Shown here one piece after another: positions 49,617-59,574 of a stretch of 59,687 nt of DNA. The translations under genes were made by a program, and so were the position numbers. The DNA is from Firmicutes bacterium UBA7510 (GTDB lineage Bacteria; Bacillota; Clostridia; Tissierellales; Sedimentibacteraceae), in NCBI GenBank assembly GCA_002479485.1, contig DLNM01000005.1, positions 1 through 59,687 on the forward strand, given 5' to 3'. A model generated the notes under the pieces. The model was given only the letters and a program-made list of their open reading frames with translations. It did not search any database and was not told the DNA's origin. Positions within the stretch are counted from its first letter, which is position 1, and the number at the start of each line of letters is the position of its first letter.

Positions 49617-52600
49617 TTACTTAACTATAACATTATCATTACCAAGTAATGTTATGAGTTTGTTAATTAAATCATTATTTTTTAAATTTACCCAATAATC
49701 TTTTTGTATAATCATTTTTGCTTTTTCTAATTTACTGTACACTAAAACTTCATTATTACCCTTTGAAGTCTCTAAAATCCTATATATATCATTTTTTGCA
49801 TCTTTATAATGCTCCTTGCTTTCTACCTGCAAATATAATTTAGAATTTTTTTTCACTTCCAACAATGGCACTATTTTATTGCAAATTATTTTAGGTGTTT
49901 CTTCCTCCGCCATACTTAATGTACCATATATTAAGACAATACTATCTTCGCTAATATACTGCATAAATTTATTATAAATTTTTGGAAAAACAATTACCTC
50001 GATAGCACCATACAAATCTTCAAGAGTTAAAAATGCCATGGTATTATCATTCTTTGTTATTTTTCTTTGTTTTTTAATAATTATTCCTCCAACTATTACT
50101 TGGCTGCCATCTTTTATATCAGACTGCTGTTCTACGTCAGATATACCCTCATGAGCTTCAAATATTTCATTGCAGTTTGTTGTAGTATTATCATCAAGCA
50201 ATGACTCATATTCAGATAGGGGATGTCCGCTTAAGTATATACCCATCATTTCTTTTTCCATCGCTAATATATCTTTTTGCGAAAATTCATCAATATTTGG
50301 AAGCTCTTCAGAATACATATCATTTTCACTTTCTATACCTAAGCTACTATCAAACAAAGATACTTGACCATCAACATTTCTTCGCTTCTGATACAGTACG
50401 CCATCAATAATTTGTTCATAGACAACCATAAGCTGTGATCTTTTACAATTCAATGAATCAAAAGCTCCACATTTTATTAAAGATTCTATTTGCCGTTTAT
50501 TAAGAACTAATGTATCAACCTTTTGACAAAAATCGTAAAATGACTTATATTTACCTTTTTCATTTCTTGTCTTAACAATTTCCCATATAACATTTGTACC
50601 AACATTTTTTATAGCTTTAAGTCCAAATCTTATTTTACCATCCTTAACTGTAAATTTATCTTCACTTTCATTAATGTCTGGTGGTAATATTTCCACTCCA
50701 AGCCTTTTACATTCTCTTGTATATAGAGCAACTGAATTTGAACTACCCATAATACTAGTAATTAATGAGGCCATAAATTCTACTGGATAATAGTATTTTA
50801 ACCAAGCTGTTTCATAAGCTACAGCAGCATAAGCCACTGAATGAGCTTTAGGAAAGGCGTATTTAGCAAATTCTATCATTAAATCATATATATCATTTGC
50901 GATTTTTTCACTTACACCGTTTCTAATTGCTCCGTTTATTTCTATGTTGCCATTCTCATCTGTTTTACCATAAATGAAATGCTCTCTTTCCTCTTGCATT
51001 ATTTTCATTTTTTTCTTTCCCATGGCACGTCTTAATAAATCTGAACGTCCCATAGAAAAGCCAGCAACATCTCTTACTATTTGCATAACTTGCTCTTGAT
51101 ATACCATACATCCGTAAGTTTCTTTTAAAGATTGTTCTAGCATAGGGTGTAAATATTTTACGCTTTCTGGATGCAAGCTATTTTTTACGTAGATTGGTAT
51201 TTGTCCCATTGGACCTGGTCTATATAATGCATTAGCTGCTGCAATATCTTCAAATTTAGTAGGCTTAAATTCCTTTAAGAAAGATCTCATTCCCGAGCTT
51301 TCAAATTGGAATATACCTAAGGTGTCAGCATGAGCAAACAACTCATAAACTTTACTATCATCATAGTCACAGTCGTCAAAATTTATATCAATATTATGAT
51401 TTTTCTTAATAAGATTAATAGCATCCTGTATAACAGTTAGTGTTCTTAATCCTAAAAAATCCATTTTCAACAAGCCAAGTTCTTCAAGCTCTACCATATT
51501 AAATTGAGTAGTTATTATATCTTTGTTTCTTGATAGTGGAACATACTCGGTTACGTCGTCCTTAGATATTAAAACACCTGCTGCATGAGTGGAGGTATGT
51601 CTAGGAAGTCCCTCGACCTTTAGAGCTATATCAATAAGTTCCTTAATCCTATAATCATTATTATACAGATCCTTAAAATCACTATCAAGTTCTAATGCTT
51701 TAGATATAGTCATGCCAATAGTCATTGGTATTTTTTTTGCTATTGTATCAATTTCGCCATATGGTATATTTAAGGCTCTGCCAACATCTCTTATAGCTCC
51801 TCTTGCTGCCATCGTACCGAATGTTATTATCTGAGCAACCCTATTTGCACCATATTTTTCAATAACATATTCTATGACTTCTTCGCGTCGTTCATAGCAA
51901 AAATCAATGTCAATATCCGGCATGCTAATACGCTCAGGGTTTAAAAATCGCTCAAAAATCAGTTTATATTTTATTGGGTCAATATTAGTTATTTTAAGTG
52001 AATATGCTACTAAGCTTCCTGCACCAGAACCACGACCTGGACCAACCATAATTTTATTATCTTTTGCATATTTTATAAAATCCCAAACAATTAGAAAGTA
52101 ATCTACATACCCCATTTGTTCAATTACGGATATTTCATAATCAAGTCTATTTTGTATTTCTTCTGTAATTACTTTATATCTTGTTTTCAAACCTTTTTGA
52201 CATAACTCTCTAAAATATGAATTTTTAGTATAATTTTCAGGAATTTTAAATTCTGGAAGATGGACTGTATCAAAATCTAGTTCTACATTACAGCGATTTG
52301 CAATTTTCATAGTATTGTCTATTGCTTCTTTTGGAAAAAGCTTTGACATTTCTTCATAGCTTTTTAAGTAAAATTCATCTGATGGGAACCTCATCCTATC
52401 TTCATCGATAGTCTTTTGCATCTGTACACATAATAAAACATCGTGAAATCTTGCGTCTTCTTTATTTATGTAATGAATATCATTTGTCGCAACTAAAGGT
52501 ATATCAAGCTCTTTTGATAAATTCACAAGCCCTTTATTAATAATTTTTTGCTCATTCATTCCATGGTCTTGCATTTCTAAAAAGAAATTATTTTTACCAA

Positions 52601-53102
52601 ATATATCTTCATATAACAAGGCCTTTTCCTTAGCCTTTTCATAATCATTATTTAATATTAAATCCTGTACCTCACCTGCTATACAAGCACTTAAAGCAAT
52701 TATACCTTTACTATATTTTTTTAATATATCATAATCTACGCGAGGTTTATAATAAAATCCATCGACAAAACCTGCAGAACATATTTTAATTATATTTTTA
52801 AATCCCTCATAGTTTTCTGCAAGCAAAATTAAATGATACTGTCCCTTATCCTTTTGAGGATCTTTATCATACATGCTTCTTTGAGCCACATAAGCCTCAA
52901 ATCCCAATATTGGCTTTATACCTTCTTTTTTAGCTTGCTTATAAAATTCAACTACACCATACATGACACCATGGTCAGTTATGGCTATACTTTCCATACC
53001 CAGCTCTTTGACTTTTTTCACAAGCTCTGATATTCTTGATGCGCCATCAAGCAAACTAAACTCTGTATGTACATGTAAATGAGTGAAATTCTTGTTATCC
53101 AT
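49617..53102 (-). CDS. dnaE: DNA polymerase III alpha subunit DnaE
   Basis: The 1161-residue replicative polymerase has an N-terminal PHP domain (THLHVHTEFSLLDGA), the C-family catalytic region with PDIDIDFCYERREEV and GPGRGSGAGSLVAYSL, and a C-terminal helix-hairpin-helix and OB-fold part (IVGGIIIKKQRKITK). It lacks the exonuclease insert of PolC, so it is DnaE. The start at 53102 follows AAGGAG by 6 nt. It leads the dnaE-pfkA-pyk order known in many Firmicutes. Confidence 0.96.
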   Translation of the reverse strand: MDNKNFTHLHVHTEFSLLDGASRISELVKKVKELGMESIAITDHGVMYGVVEFYKQAKKEGIKPILGFEAYVAQRSMYDKDPQKDKGQYHLILLAENYEGFKNIIKICSAGFVDGFYYKPRVDYDILKKYSKGIIALSACIAGEVQDLILNNDYEKAKEKALLYEDIFGKNNFFLEMQDHGMNEQKIINKGLVNLSKELDIPLVATNDIHYINKEDARFHDVLLCVQMQKTIDEDRMRFPSDEFYLKSYEEMSKLFPKEAIDNTMKIANRCNVELDFDTVHLPEFKIPENYTKNSYFRELCQKGLKTRYKVITEEIQNRLDYEISVIEQMGYVDYFLIVWDFIKYAKDNKIMVGPGRGSGAGSLVAYSLKITNIDPIKYKLIFERFLNPERISMPDIDIDFCYERREEVIEYVIEKYGANRVAQIITFGTMAARGAIRDVGRALNIPYGEIDTIAKKIPMTIGMTISKALELDSDFKDLYNNDYRIKELIDIALKVEGLPRHTSTHAAGVLISKDDVTEYVPLSRNKDIITTQFNMVELEELGLLKMDFLGLRTLTVIQDAINLIKKNHNIDINFDDCDYDDSKVYELFAHADTLGIFQFESSGMRSFLKEFKPTKFEDIAAANALYRPGPMGQIPIYVKNSLHPESVKYLHPMLEQSLKETYGCMVYQEQVMQIVRDVAGFSMGRSDLLRRAMGKKKMKIMQEEREHFIYGKTDENGNIEINGAIRNGVSEKIANDIYDLMIEFAKYAFPKAHSVAYAAVAYETAWLKYYYPVEFMASLITSIMGSSNSVALYTRECKRLGVEILPPDINESEDKFTVKDGKIRFGLKAIKNVGTNVIWEIVKTRNEKGKYKSFYDFCQKVDTLVLNKRQIESLIKCGAFDSLNCKRSQLMVVYEQIIDGVLYQKRRNVDGQVSLFDSSLGIESENDMYSEELPNIDEFSQKDILAMEKEMMGIYLSGHPLSEYESLLDDNTTTNCNEIFEAHEGISDVEQQSDIKDGSQVIVGGIIIKKQRKITKNDNTMAFLTLEDLYGAIEVIVFPKIYNKFMQYISEDSIVLIYGTLSMAEEETPKIICNKIVPLLEVKKNSKLYLQVESKEHYKDAKNDIYRILETSKGNNEVLVYSKLEKAKMIIQKDYWVNLKNNDLINKLITLLGNDNVIVK

Positions 53103-53122
53103 ACCGATTCTCCTTAGAAAGT

Positions 53123-53151
53123 ATTTTACCATTAATTATTCAAATTTACAA
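53123..53151 (-). promoter_or_regulatory. Promoter of dnaE
   Basis: TTGTAA (53146-53151) and TAAAAT (53123-53128) are 17 bp apart on the minus strand, with TG at the extended -10 position. Confidence 0.55.
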
Positions 53152-53203
53152 ATTAAATATATAGTAAAGGCATCAAAAAACATAATAAATATTGACACGA
53201 AGT

Positions 53204-53247
53204 CCACAAAGGGCGCGAAGGTTTTGTACCTTTCGCGCCCTTTGTGG
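53204..53247. repeat. GC-rich 16-bp hairpin between the CNNM gene and dnaE
   Basis: CCACAAAGGGCGCGAA (53204-53219) pairs exactly with 53232-53247 and touches the stop codon of the CNNM gene. It is much more GC-rich than its surroundings. The left part reads as three 9-nt near repeats of the CACRAAG type (CACGAAGTC, CACAAAGGG, CGCGAAGG). It may serve as terminator although no clear T run follows. Confidence 0.75.
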
Positions 53248-54498
53248 TTATATTTCATTTAATATTTCAACACATATTTCATTAACACGTTTTGACTCTG
53301 CTTTTGTGACAGTTATTTTTATATTATCTATTACTATTGTATCGCCAACATCAGGTATTTTGTCAAAATGTTTAAGCACCAAACCATTTACTGTGGATAC
53401 ATCATTATATTCATTTTCAAATTTCAAATTAAGGTGTTCTATCATATCGTCTATGTCAGCATTACATGAAACAATATATTTATTTTCGTCAATTTTTTTA
53501 AAATAATCTAAAATTTCATCATGCTCGTCCCAAATATCACCAACAAGTTCTTCAATTATATCCTCTAAGGTTACTAACCCTTCTGTTCCTCCATACTCAT
53601 CAACAACTACCGCCATATGTGTTTTAGCTTGTTGTAGGTCTCTAAGTAAAGAAGATATTTTTTTGTTAGGAGTAATATATAAAACATCTTTTGTTATTTC
53701 TTTTATACTTGTCATTTTTTTATTTACTAGTCTATAAAATTCTTTTTCGTGAATAACGCCAATAATGCGGTCAACACTTTCACTATAGACTGGCAATCTT
53801 GAATAGCCACTTTCCATGAAAGTTTCTTTTATTTCTTCAATAGAATCATTTTCTTCTACTGCCACTATGTCAATTCTAGGAGTGTAAATATCCTCAGCAT
53901 TTAAATCGTCAAACTCAATTGCAGAACGTATAAGTTCTCCCTCATGCCTATTAATAACACCCTCACTTTCAACTTCTTCTATTATTGTTTTTAATTCTTC
54001 TTCAGTTATTGATGGTTCATTATTTTTTTTAAATAACTTACTGAACATTTTTTTCCACAAAGATAAAATAAAGTTTAATGGTGTGATTATTATAACAATG
54101 AATTTTAATATTGATACAGTTGATAAAACAAACTTTTCAGGATGCTGTTTTGCTAAAGTTTTAGGAGAAATTTCTCCAAAAATTAATACTACAATTGTCA
54201 TAACAATAGTTGATATTGTTACTCCAGACGATGGAAAAAATTTAGTAAATAATATTGTTGCCAATGATGCAGACGTAATATTTACTATGTTATTTCCAAT
54301 TAGTATAGTAGACAACAGCTTATCATACTCCTCTGCTAATTTAAGTACTTCTATAGCTTTTTTATCTCCTAAGTTTGCCAAATTTTTAATTCTGATTTTG
54401 TTAAAACAAGTAAATGCTGTTTCTGATGCAGAAAAAAATGATGACATACAGATTAAAGCAAATAATGTAATGACCAGACTTGTCCCGTCACCTTCCAT
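53248..54498 (-). CDS. CNNM/CorC (hemolysin-family) transporter with CBS domains
   Basis: The 416-residue membrane protein has an N-terminal DUF21/CNNM domain with about four helices (FFSASETAFTCFNKIRI), a CBS pair (about 195-320, YTPRIDIVAVEEND, MAVVVDEYGGTEGLVT) and a C-terminal CorC/HlyC domain. Family members act in magnesium or other cation homeostasis. The ATG 54498 lies 11 nt after GGAGA; a GTG at 54510 is adjacent to the SD. It has a perfect promoter. Confidence 0.88.
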   Translation of the reverse strand: MEGDGTSLVITLFALICMSSFFSASETAFTCFNKIRIKNLANLGDKKAIEVLKLAEEYDKLLSTILIGNNIVNITSASLATILFTKFFPSSGVTISTIVMTIVVLIFGEISPKTLAKQHPEKFVLSTVSILKFIVIIITPLNFILSLWKKMFSKLFKKNNEPSITEEELKTIIEEVESEGVINRHEGELIRSAIEFDDLNAEDIYTPRIDIVAVEENDSIEEIKETFMESGYSRLPVYSESVDRIIGVIHEKEFYRLVNKKMTSIKEITKDVLYITPNKKISSLLRDLQQAKTHMAVVVDEYGGTEGLVTLEDIIEELVGDIWDEHDEILDYFKKIDENKYIVSCNADIDDMIEHLNLKFENEYNDVSTVNGLVLKHFDKIPDVGDTIVIDNIKITVTKAESKRVNEICVEILNEI

Positions 54499-54567
54499 AA
54501 GAAAAATCACTCTCCAATTATAATAAATGTTTCATAGTATACAAAAAATTAAACTATGCTATTTTCC

Positions 54568-54596
54568 ATTATATTATAAATATAATTTAGTGTCAA
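54568..54596 (-). promoter_or_regulatory. Consensus promoter of the CNNM gene
   Basis: TTGACA (54591-54596) and TATAAT (54568-54573) are exactly 17 bp apart on the minus strand. The remaining intergenic sequence to 54794 is AT-rich; the promoter of the plus-strand DUF3243 gene was not identified with confidence. Confidence 0.75.
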
Positions 54597-54794
54597 GATA
54601 ACTAAAAATAACGCATATAAAACGATTAGTAGCATTAAATATATAGTATAAGAAAAAATAAACTTAATTTAATTTACATTACTGAGTATTGCTTATTTAT
54701 TTTGTATATTTTTCTTAATAAGTGTTAAAAATATGTTATGTATATTTTTTTAAGTATTATACAGTATATATAAACGATGAAAGGAATGAAATAA

Positions 54795-55043
54795 TTGCAA
54801 AAATTATACATAGACACGCAAAAGTGGAAGAAAAAATTAAGTAAGGCTATAACGTACTCTCAAGAATCTAGTATGCCCGATTCAGTTTTAGAAAAAATTG
54901 CAAAGTCAATAATTAATTTTACAATATCTACAACCTCACCAGATACAGAATCAGAAAGATTATTTTATGATATGTGGAAAAAAGCAGATAATAAAGAAAA
55001 AAAGGTTCTGACAAAAATGCTAATAAAGATTATAAAAGAATAA
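54795..55043 (+). CDS. DUF3243-like small protein
   Basis: The 82-residue helical protein aligns by eye with Bacillus YmfJ/DUF3243: a WKKKL start, the block SVLEKIAKSIINF, then SPDTESERLFYDMWKKAD and a final MLIKIIK. Function is unknown. It starts with TTG behind AAAGGA. The gene stands alone with its own terminator. Confidence 0.7.
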   Translation: MQKLYIDTQKWKKKLSKAITYSQESSMPDSVLEKIAKSIINFTISTTSPDTESERLFYDMWKKADNKEKKVLTKMLIKIIKE

Positions 55044-55047
55044 ATAT

Positions 55048-55085
55048 AAATACTCCGTATTTTAAAATGCGGAGTATTTATATTT
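55048..55085. terminator. Bidirectional terminator between the DUF3243 gene and the unknown locus
   Basis: AAATACTCCG and CGGAGTATTT (55048-55057 with 55070-55079) form the arms of a near-perfect palindrome. AT-rich, T-containing tracts follow on both strands. Confidence 0.8.
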
Positions 55086-55109
55086 ATAATTAATTAAATC
55101 TATTTTAAT

Positions 55110-56141
55110 CTATTTTCCAACCATACCTGTATATTGGCCTACTACTACATAATGTTCAATATTTGTTGTTCTACCATGAATTTTTTCATTAATCATAGCT
55201 GAATATTTTTCATTTAAAACGCCTAGTTTTCTTGCATATTCTAACTCACTGCGGTGAACCTTATATGAGATTTCTAAAGGTATAGACTGTCCAGGAACTG
55301 GTGGTCTGCCTGATGTGTTGTAGGCATATACAGAAATTTTTCCGTTAAATCCATACTCTAATTTAAAATGTCCTCCTAGTACTTCTGTTTCACCATCGAC
55401 TTTTTTTCTTTTCAAAGCTATGGGTTTTCCCTGTGAATCAGGTCTTGAACAGAAAAACTCAACTTCCCAGTCTTTAAAATTAGAATCAGGTCTTAAAACT
55501 ATATCAAATTCTCCCGCTTCTTCTATCAAATCAATATCTATCATTAAATCTGTATTATAGCTCATTGTAGCGGCTTGTGCCGGTTTGACGATAGTAACAT
55601 TTCTTTGAGCCCAACGCAAATTATTTTGCAGTATATGAGCCATATCTACATAGCTTGTGGGATCAGGAAAAGGATTTGTGTTCAACGCATCATTCATGTG
55701 AGCCATAATGCAGTAATGACCTGCCTCACTTGGCGGAAACGGAACACTTTCCCAAATAAATGGATCTTCTACAACACCGATTTGCTGATCATCAGCATTT
55801 ATATTTGAAACATCACTGTTTTTATCGGTATAAATTTTATTATTTTTCCATGACTGAGGGTTAAGTATTGTTGACGCAGGTGCATAATATAGTGAAACAA
55901 AGTTGTTTTGTGTTTTTCCAGTGTTGTTATAACATCTAACATATATATAATTATCCTTACCGAATTCTAAATTATAATTTGATTCAGTGCTATAGTTTGT
56001 CTTATCAGTCAAGAAATTTTTCCAATCTAAGGGTTCGGAACCATTAACCCATATATCAGGTGAAAAGGCATATCCATTATAATCCGGAACCTCACCTTGA
56101 TTCTTTTTATTAGGTCTCATATAAGAGTTGTTGAATTTCAT
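55110..56141 (-). CDS. Unknown beta-rich protein, partner of the large helical protein
   Basis: I do not recognise this 343-residue protein. It has no signal peptide or membrane helix and looks like two beta-sandwich or Ig-like domains. The first (about 40-200) contains WESVPFPPSEAGHYCIMAHM and NNLRWAQRNVTIV, a pattern resembling adhesion or CARDB-like folds; the second (about 205-300) follows. A short C-terminal helical part ends the protein. ATG 56141 follows GGAGG by 8 nt. It is the second gene, 26 nt after the 1115-residue gene, so the products probably act together; the role is unknown. Confidence 0.8.
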   Translation of the reverse strand: MKFNNSYMRPNKKNQGEVPDYNGYAFSPDIWVNGSEPLDWKNFLTDKTNYSTESNYNLEFGKDNYIYVRCYNNTGKTQNNFVSLYYAPASTILNPQSWKNNKIYTDKNSDVSNINADDQQIGVVEDPFIWESVPFPPSEAGHYCIMAHMNDALNTNPFPDPTSYVDMAHILQNNLRWAQRNVTIVKPAQAATMSYNTDLMIDIDLIEEAGEFDIVLRPDSNFKDWEVEFFCSRPDSQGKPIALKRKKVDGETEVLGGHFKLEYGFNGKISVYAYNTSGRPPVPGQSIPLEISYKVHRSELEYARKLGVLNEKYSAMINEKIHGRTTNIEHYVVVGQYTGMVGK

Positions 56142-56167
56142 AAAACTTTCCTCCATTTATTATTTTT

Positions 56168-59100
56168 TTAAACAGCATTTAAAATTCCTAATGATACAGC
56201 AGAAATCACATCAAATGCTACACCCACCGCCAAAGAAATTCCTCCAGTTTCGGCAACATTACTTGAGTGTAATGCTATCTTTGATACTTCTGCAGTTATA
56301 CATATGCAATTTGAAGCAATTGCTTTTCCGTCTCCGTCACCGAAAGAGTCTAGCACAACCATTAAATGCAATAAACCATAGCAGGTTGTGATAATTCTTC
56401 CCCAGTCCTCTGAATCCGGATAATTACGTGTTACGATAAGCCAAACTGTATCAAAGCTGATTCCTACCCAGCAGAATATCCATTGTTTACACTCGCGACT
56501 TTCTGGAGTATCACCATGTACAGATGCATTTTTATATATCCATGGACAAGTACATGACTGCCATAAAGTTTCAAAAACAACCTGAGCCACACCAAGCACA
56601 AATACACCTGGTCCAATATCATTGACTGCCGATAAAGAAAAGAACCAGAATACTCCCAGTGATCCAAACACCTTACATATCACTTGTGCCTCTTCACTTG
56701 CTACTGCTACTGTGTGTTGCAATATTAAAGTATCATCAAATGATTCTGTCAATAGTCCCGAAGCCTTAAGAAGATTTTCTGCGTTTATTTCATTTTTAAA
56801 TCGTTGAACACTGGCATCATCAGCAAATAGTGCCTTGTTTTTTACTATTTTATAAAGTATCGTAGTTGGAATAGCCATAACCAGACTTAATACATCAAGT
56901 ATGCTAATATTTGATCCGCCGCTTATAAATTTATAAAATTCATTTACAAACGGTATTTTTATTTCTTTTTTAATCAAGTCTATAATAGACTGCACAACAG
57001 TTTCTATTACTCCAAATAATATTTCGACAACTGCCTTGAGTCCGTTAATAGCTGAGTTTATTATTGCCTGTAAAACCTTTAACAGTCCGGCTATAGTACA
57101 TGTAAAAAATTTTTCTAGACTTGTACAGGCTTCTTTAAAATATTTTATTGCTTCATTTAAATTTCCAGAATCCACACACTCTTTTGCAATAGATACCAGT
57201 CTGTTTAATATATCATCTATTACACCGTTGACTGCAAATTCACTTTGCATAACTGCAACATTGCTATTCTCAGTCAGCTTATCCATAAGAAAATTATTGC
57301 TTGCAGCTATTTGGACATTTTCATCCTCAGGAACGTCTTTTGAAGTACATTCATTAAAGCTGTATTTGCCTATCAAACTGTTTACAGCGGCATCAAAAAG
57401 CTTATCTATATCTTTTTGTATTTCACTCATTTTATTGTTTATAAGCTTTGATACTCCTTTTGAAGCGCCCTTAACAAATTTTAATCCTTCTACAACCGTA
57501 TAAGAAATTACTTCCTTAGTCCTGAGTATATCATTCCAATTGAATATAAATGCTATCCATTCAAATAAATCCTTGAAGAATACTTCTATCTCGGAAAAAA
57601 CAATCTCCGCAATTTCCATCACATCTTCTACAAATTCCACTATAGTGTCAAAGAAATATTTTACTCCGTCAGCTATAAACGTGATAACGGATTTAACAAG
57701 TTCTTTAACCTTGTATACTACAATTTCCACAACCTCTACTACTTTTTTGATTACACTTCTGAAGAAATCTCCTATTTTTGAAAAAAATCCGTTAGAAGCC
57801 GCATCTAAACAACCGGACTTAATCATATTTATTTTTTCATCAAGGCTCATGTCATCAAGAACAGCATAAACTGCTGTATTATCATAAAATTTAATAGACC
57901 ATCCCATAAAATTATCAGGTGCGACAATTTTTCTTCCAGATAAAACATCATTAGACCTTGTCATATACTTGCTTTTTGTCAGGTCAGTTACCTTATTCAA
58001 TACACCTGTTACTGCATTTAGCAATTCGTCATTATTTCTATACTTTTCGCTTACAAGATATCCGTCTTTCTTTTTAGCATCTTTGAGCTCTTGTGTAGTT
58101 AAGTTATGAATTTTTTCTTCAACTTCACTGTAGGGCTTTATAACTATTTCCTCATTAGAGCGCATTAATCTAGGTGCATTGATTTTTATGTCAGATGTAA
58201 CTATTTGCCCAGTTTCCTGAATAATTGTAATTTTTCCCTGCAAATCTGTCATCGTACTGAACTTGTGATTTTCATCTATCCAATGTATGCCTCCTCGTAT
58301 ATCCATTTTTACAAATGGTGAAGCAGATAGCGTTATAGGCTCCTCTTTTAGTGGATGTCCCTCAGAATCATAAATATATATTTCTGTAGAATAACACTCG
58401 AACTCTGATATTACTGCATCATTTTCAAGTTCCAGCCACTCACAGTTCCAATTGGTGTTAATACTGTTATAGTCCAAGCAGCCAAGTAAATTCTGATTTA
58501 CACCGACTGCATATGCAAAAAATCCGTTGTCATTTGGCAAATCCGATGATATAACTCTTATACCCGATGCTATTTCAACAAATGTTTGTACGCTCTTAAA
58601 ATCCTTATTTATGCACGAGTGATATAATTTTTCATTATTTGACACTGCCATAATATGTATATTTCCTGCGCAATTTACGGCAGTTATTTCCATGAAGCTT
58701 ATTTTTTCCGAAATAGGTATACATAAACATTTGAGATTATCATCATCAAATTTAAGCACACATATATCTGCCGTCTTATTCTGCACAATTGCTATTACTA
58801 ATTCTGTTCCATCATCTGATTTAATTGGCTTTACTTTAAGCCCGTCTAATGCATTTGAATTAGTATATCGTATCAAATGCTTGCTTTTTACATTGTATCT
58901 TGTTACTATTCCGTTATATGAGCAAAAGCACAAATTATCTTGGTTATCGCCTGTCCAACTACAAACCAGTGTTCCATAGCTCATATCAGTTCTAATAAAC
59001 TCGGGAACTTCATTCTTCACAACAGCATAATATAAAAGCTTAGATTTACTTCCAAAACTGCTTGTAAGATACGCGACTGCAATACCATCCTCAATTGTTT

Positions 59101-59515
59101 TAACATAAAATGCTTCTATTTCCTTAATATCACTTGAAGCAGCAAATTTAAGTTTTACAGGCTCTTTAAATGTTCTACTTCCTTTCTTTTCTTCTTCTAT
59201 GTAGTAAAGCTTATCACCAGCAGCCGATAAAACTACCATTTTACCGTCTGGACGCCTGAATGCCGTCAACCTTTTACCTTGACCGCAAATTTCTGCCTCT
59301 ACTACACCTGTTGTACCCCCTGTTTTATCAATATAACAGTGTATTGTGCCTGTATCATCATTAGTAAAAATAACATTACTGAGGCTATCCTCTGATGATA
59401 CAGACACAATATTTGACCCGCTGTGCAGCACGCTGCTTGAACGATATCCGTTCATAAAGCGAGTATATGACCTTATGTTTCCAACTATATTTTTATTACT
59501 GTCTAATAACTTCAA
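56168..59515 (-). CDS. Very large protein: propeller-like N-terminus, amphipathic helices, hydrophobic C-terminus
   Basis: This 1115-residue protein is not a family I can name. Residues 1-370 show repeated beta strands with scattered aromatic and Gly-Asp turns, like a beta-propeller or lectin. About 375-445 looks like a transthyretin- or Ig-like module (YIYDSEGHPL). About 570-660 is a long, strongly amphipathic helical stretch (VVEVVEIVVYKVKELVKS) ending in FIFNWNDIL. About 800-895 is a second one (GVIETVVQSIIDLIKKE), and about 940-1115 has several likely membrane helices. There is no signal peptide. The start is TTG with AGGAGG 7 nt before, behind a promoter at 59546-59574. Composition suggests a pore-forming or membrane-active protein; this is inference. 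Confidence 0.8.
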   Translation of the reverse strand: MKLLDSNKNIVGNIRSYTRFMNGYRSSSVLHSGSNIVSVSSEDSLSNVIFTNDDTGTIHCYIDKTGGTTGVVEAEICGQGKRLTAFRRPDGKMVVLSAAGDKLYYIEEEKKGSRTFKEPVKLKFAASSDIKEIEAFYVKTIEDGIAVAYLTSSFGSKSKLLYYAVVKNEVPEFIRTDMSYGTLVCSWTGDNQDNLCFCSYNGIVTRYNVKSKHLIRYTNSNALDGLKVKPIKSDDGTELVIAIVQNKTADICVLKFDDDNLKCLCIPISEKISFMEITAVNCAGNIHIMAVSNNEKLYHSCINKDFKSVQTFVEIASGIRVISSDLPNDNGFFAYAVGVNQNLLGCLDYNSINTNWNCEWLELENDAVISEFECYSTEIYIYDSEGHPLKEEPITLSASPFVKMDIRGGIHWIDENHKFSTMTDLQGKITIIQETGQIVTSDIKINAPRLMRSNEEIVIKPYSEVEEKIHNLTTQELKDAKKKDGYLVSEKYRNNDELLNAVTGVLNKVTDLTKSKYMTRSNDVLSGRKIVAPDNFMGWSIKFYDNTAVYAVLDDMSLDEKINMIKSGCLDAASNGFFSKIGDFFRSVIKKVVEVVEIVVYKVKELVKSVITFIADGVKYFFDTIVEFVEDVMEIAEIVFSEIEVFFKDLFEWIAFIFNWNDILRTKEVISYTVVEGLKFVKGASKGVSKLINNKMSEIQKDIDKLFDAAVNSLIGKYSFNECTSKDVPEDENVQIAASNNFLMDKLTENSNVAVMQSEFAVNGVIDDILNRLVSIAKECVDSGNLNEAIKYFKEACTSLEKFFTCTIAGLLKVLQAIINSAINGLKAVVEILFGVIETVVQSIIDLIKKEIKIPFVNEFYKFISGGSNISILDVLSLVMAIPTTILYKIVKNKALFADDASVQRFKNEINAENLLKASGLLTESFDDTLILQHTVAVASEEAQVICKVFGSLGVFWFFSLSAVNDIGPGVFVLGVAQVVFETLWQSCTCPWIYKNASVHGDTPESRECKQWIFCWVGISFDTVWLIVTRNYPDSEDWGRIITTCYGLLHLMVVLDSFGDGDGKAIASNCICITAEVSKIALHSSNVAETGGISLAVGVAFDVISAVSLGILNAV

Positions 59516-59545
59516 TATTTTCCCTCCTTTATTTATTTTTTAACA

Positions 59546-59574
59546 ATTATATCATATTATAAAACTCTATTCAA
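59546..59574 (-). promoter_or_regulatory. Promoter of the unknown two-gene locus
   Basis: TTGAAT (59569-59574) and a perfect TATAAT (59546-59551) are 17 bp apart on the minus strand, about 30 nt before the TTG start codon. The remainder to 59687 is AT-rich and shows no gene. Confidence 0.75.

Noticed and set aside
52833..53030. Plus-strand reading frames opposite dnaE, pyk, mutS2 and other large genes
   Set aside because: They are shadows of strongly coding minus-strand genes and have no SD.
55110..59515. Prophage or phage tail module
   Set aside because: No tail, capsid, integrase or lysis gene accompanies the two genes, and the sequence patterns are not those of phage structural proteins I know.
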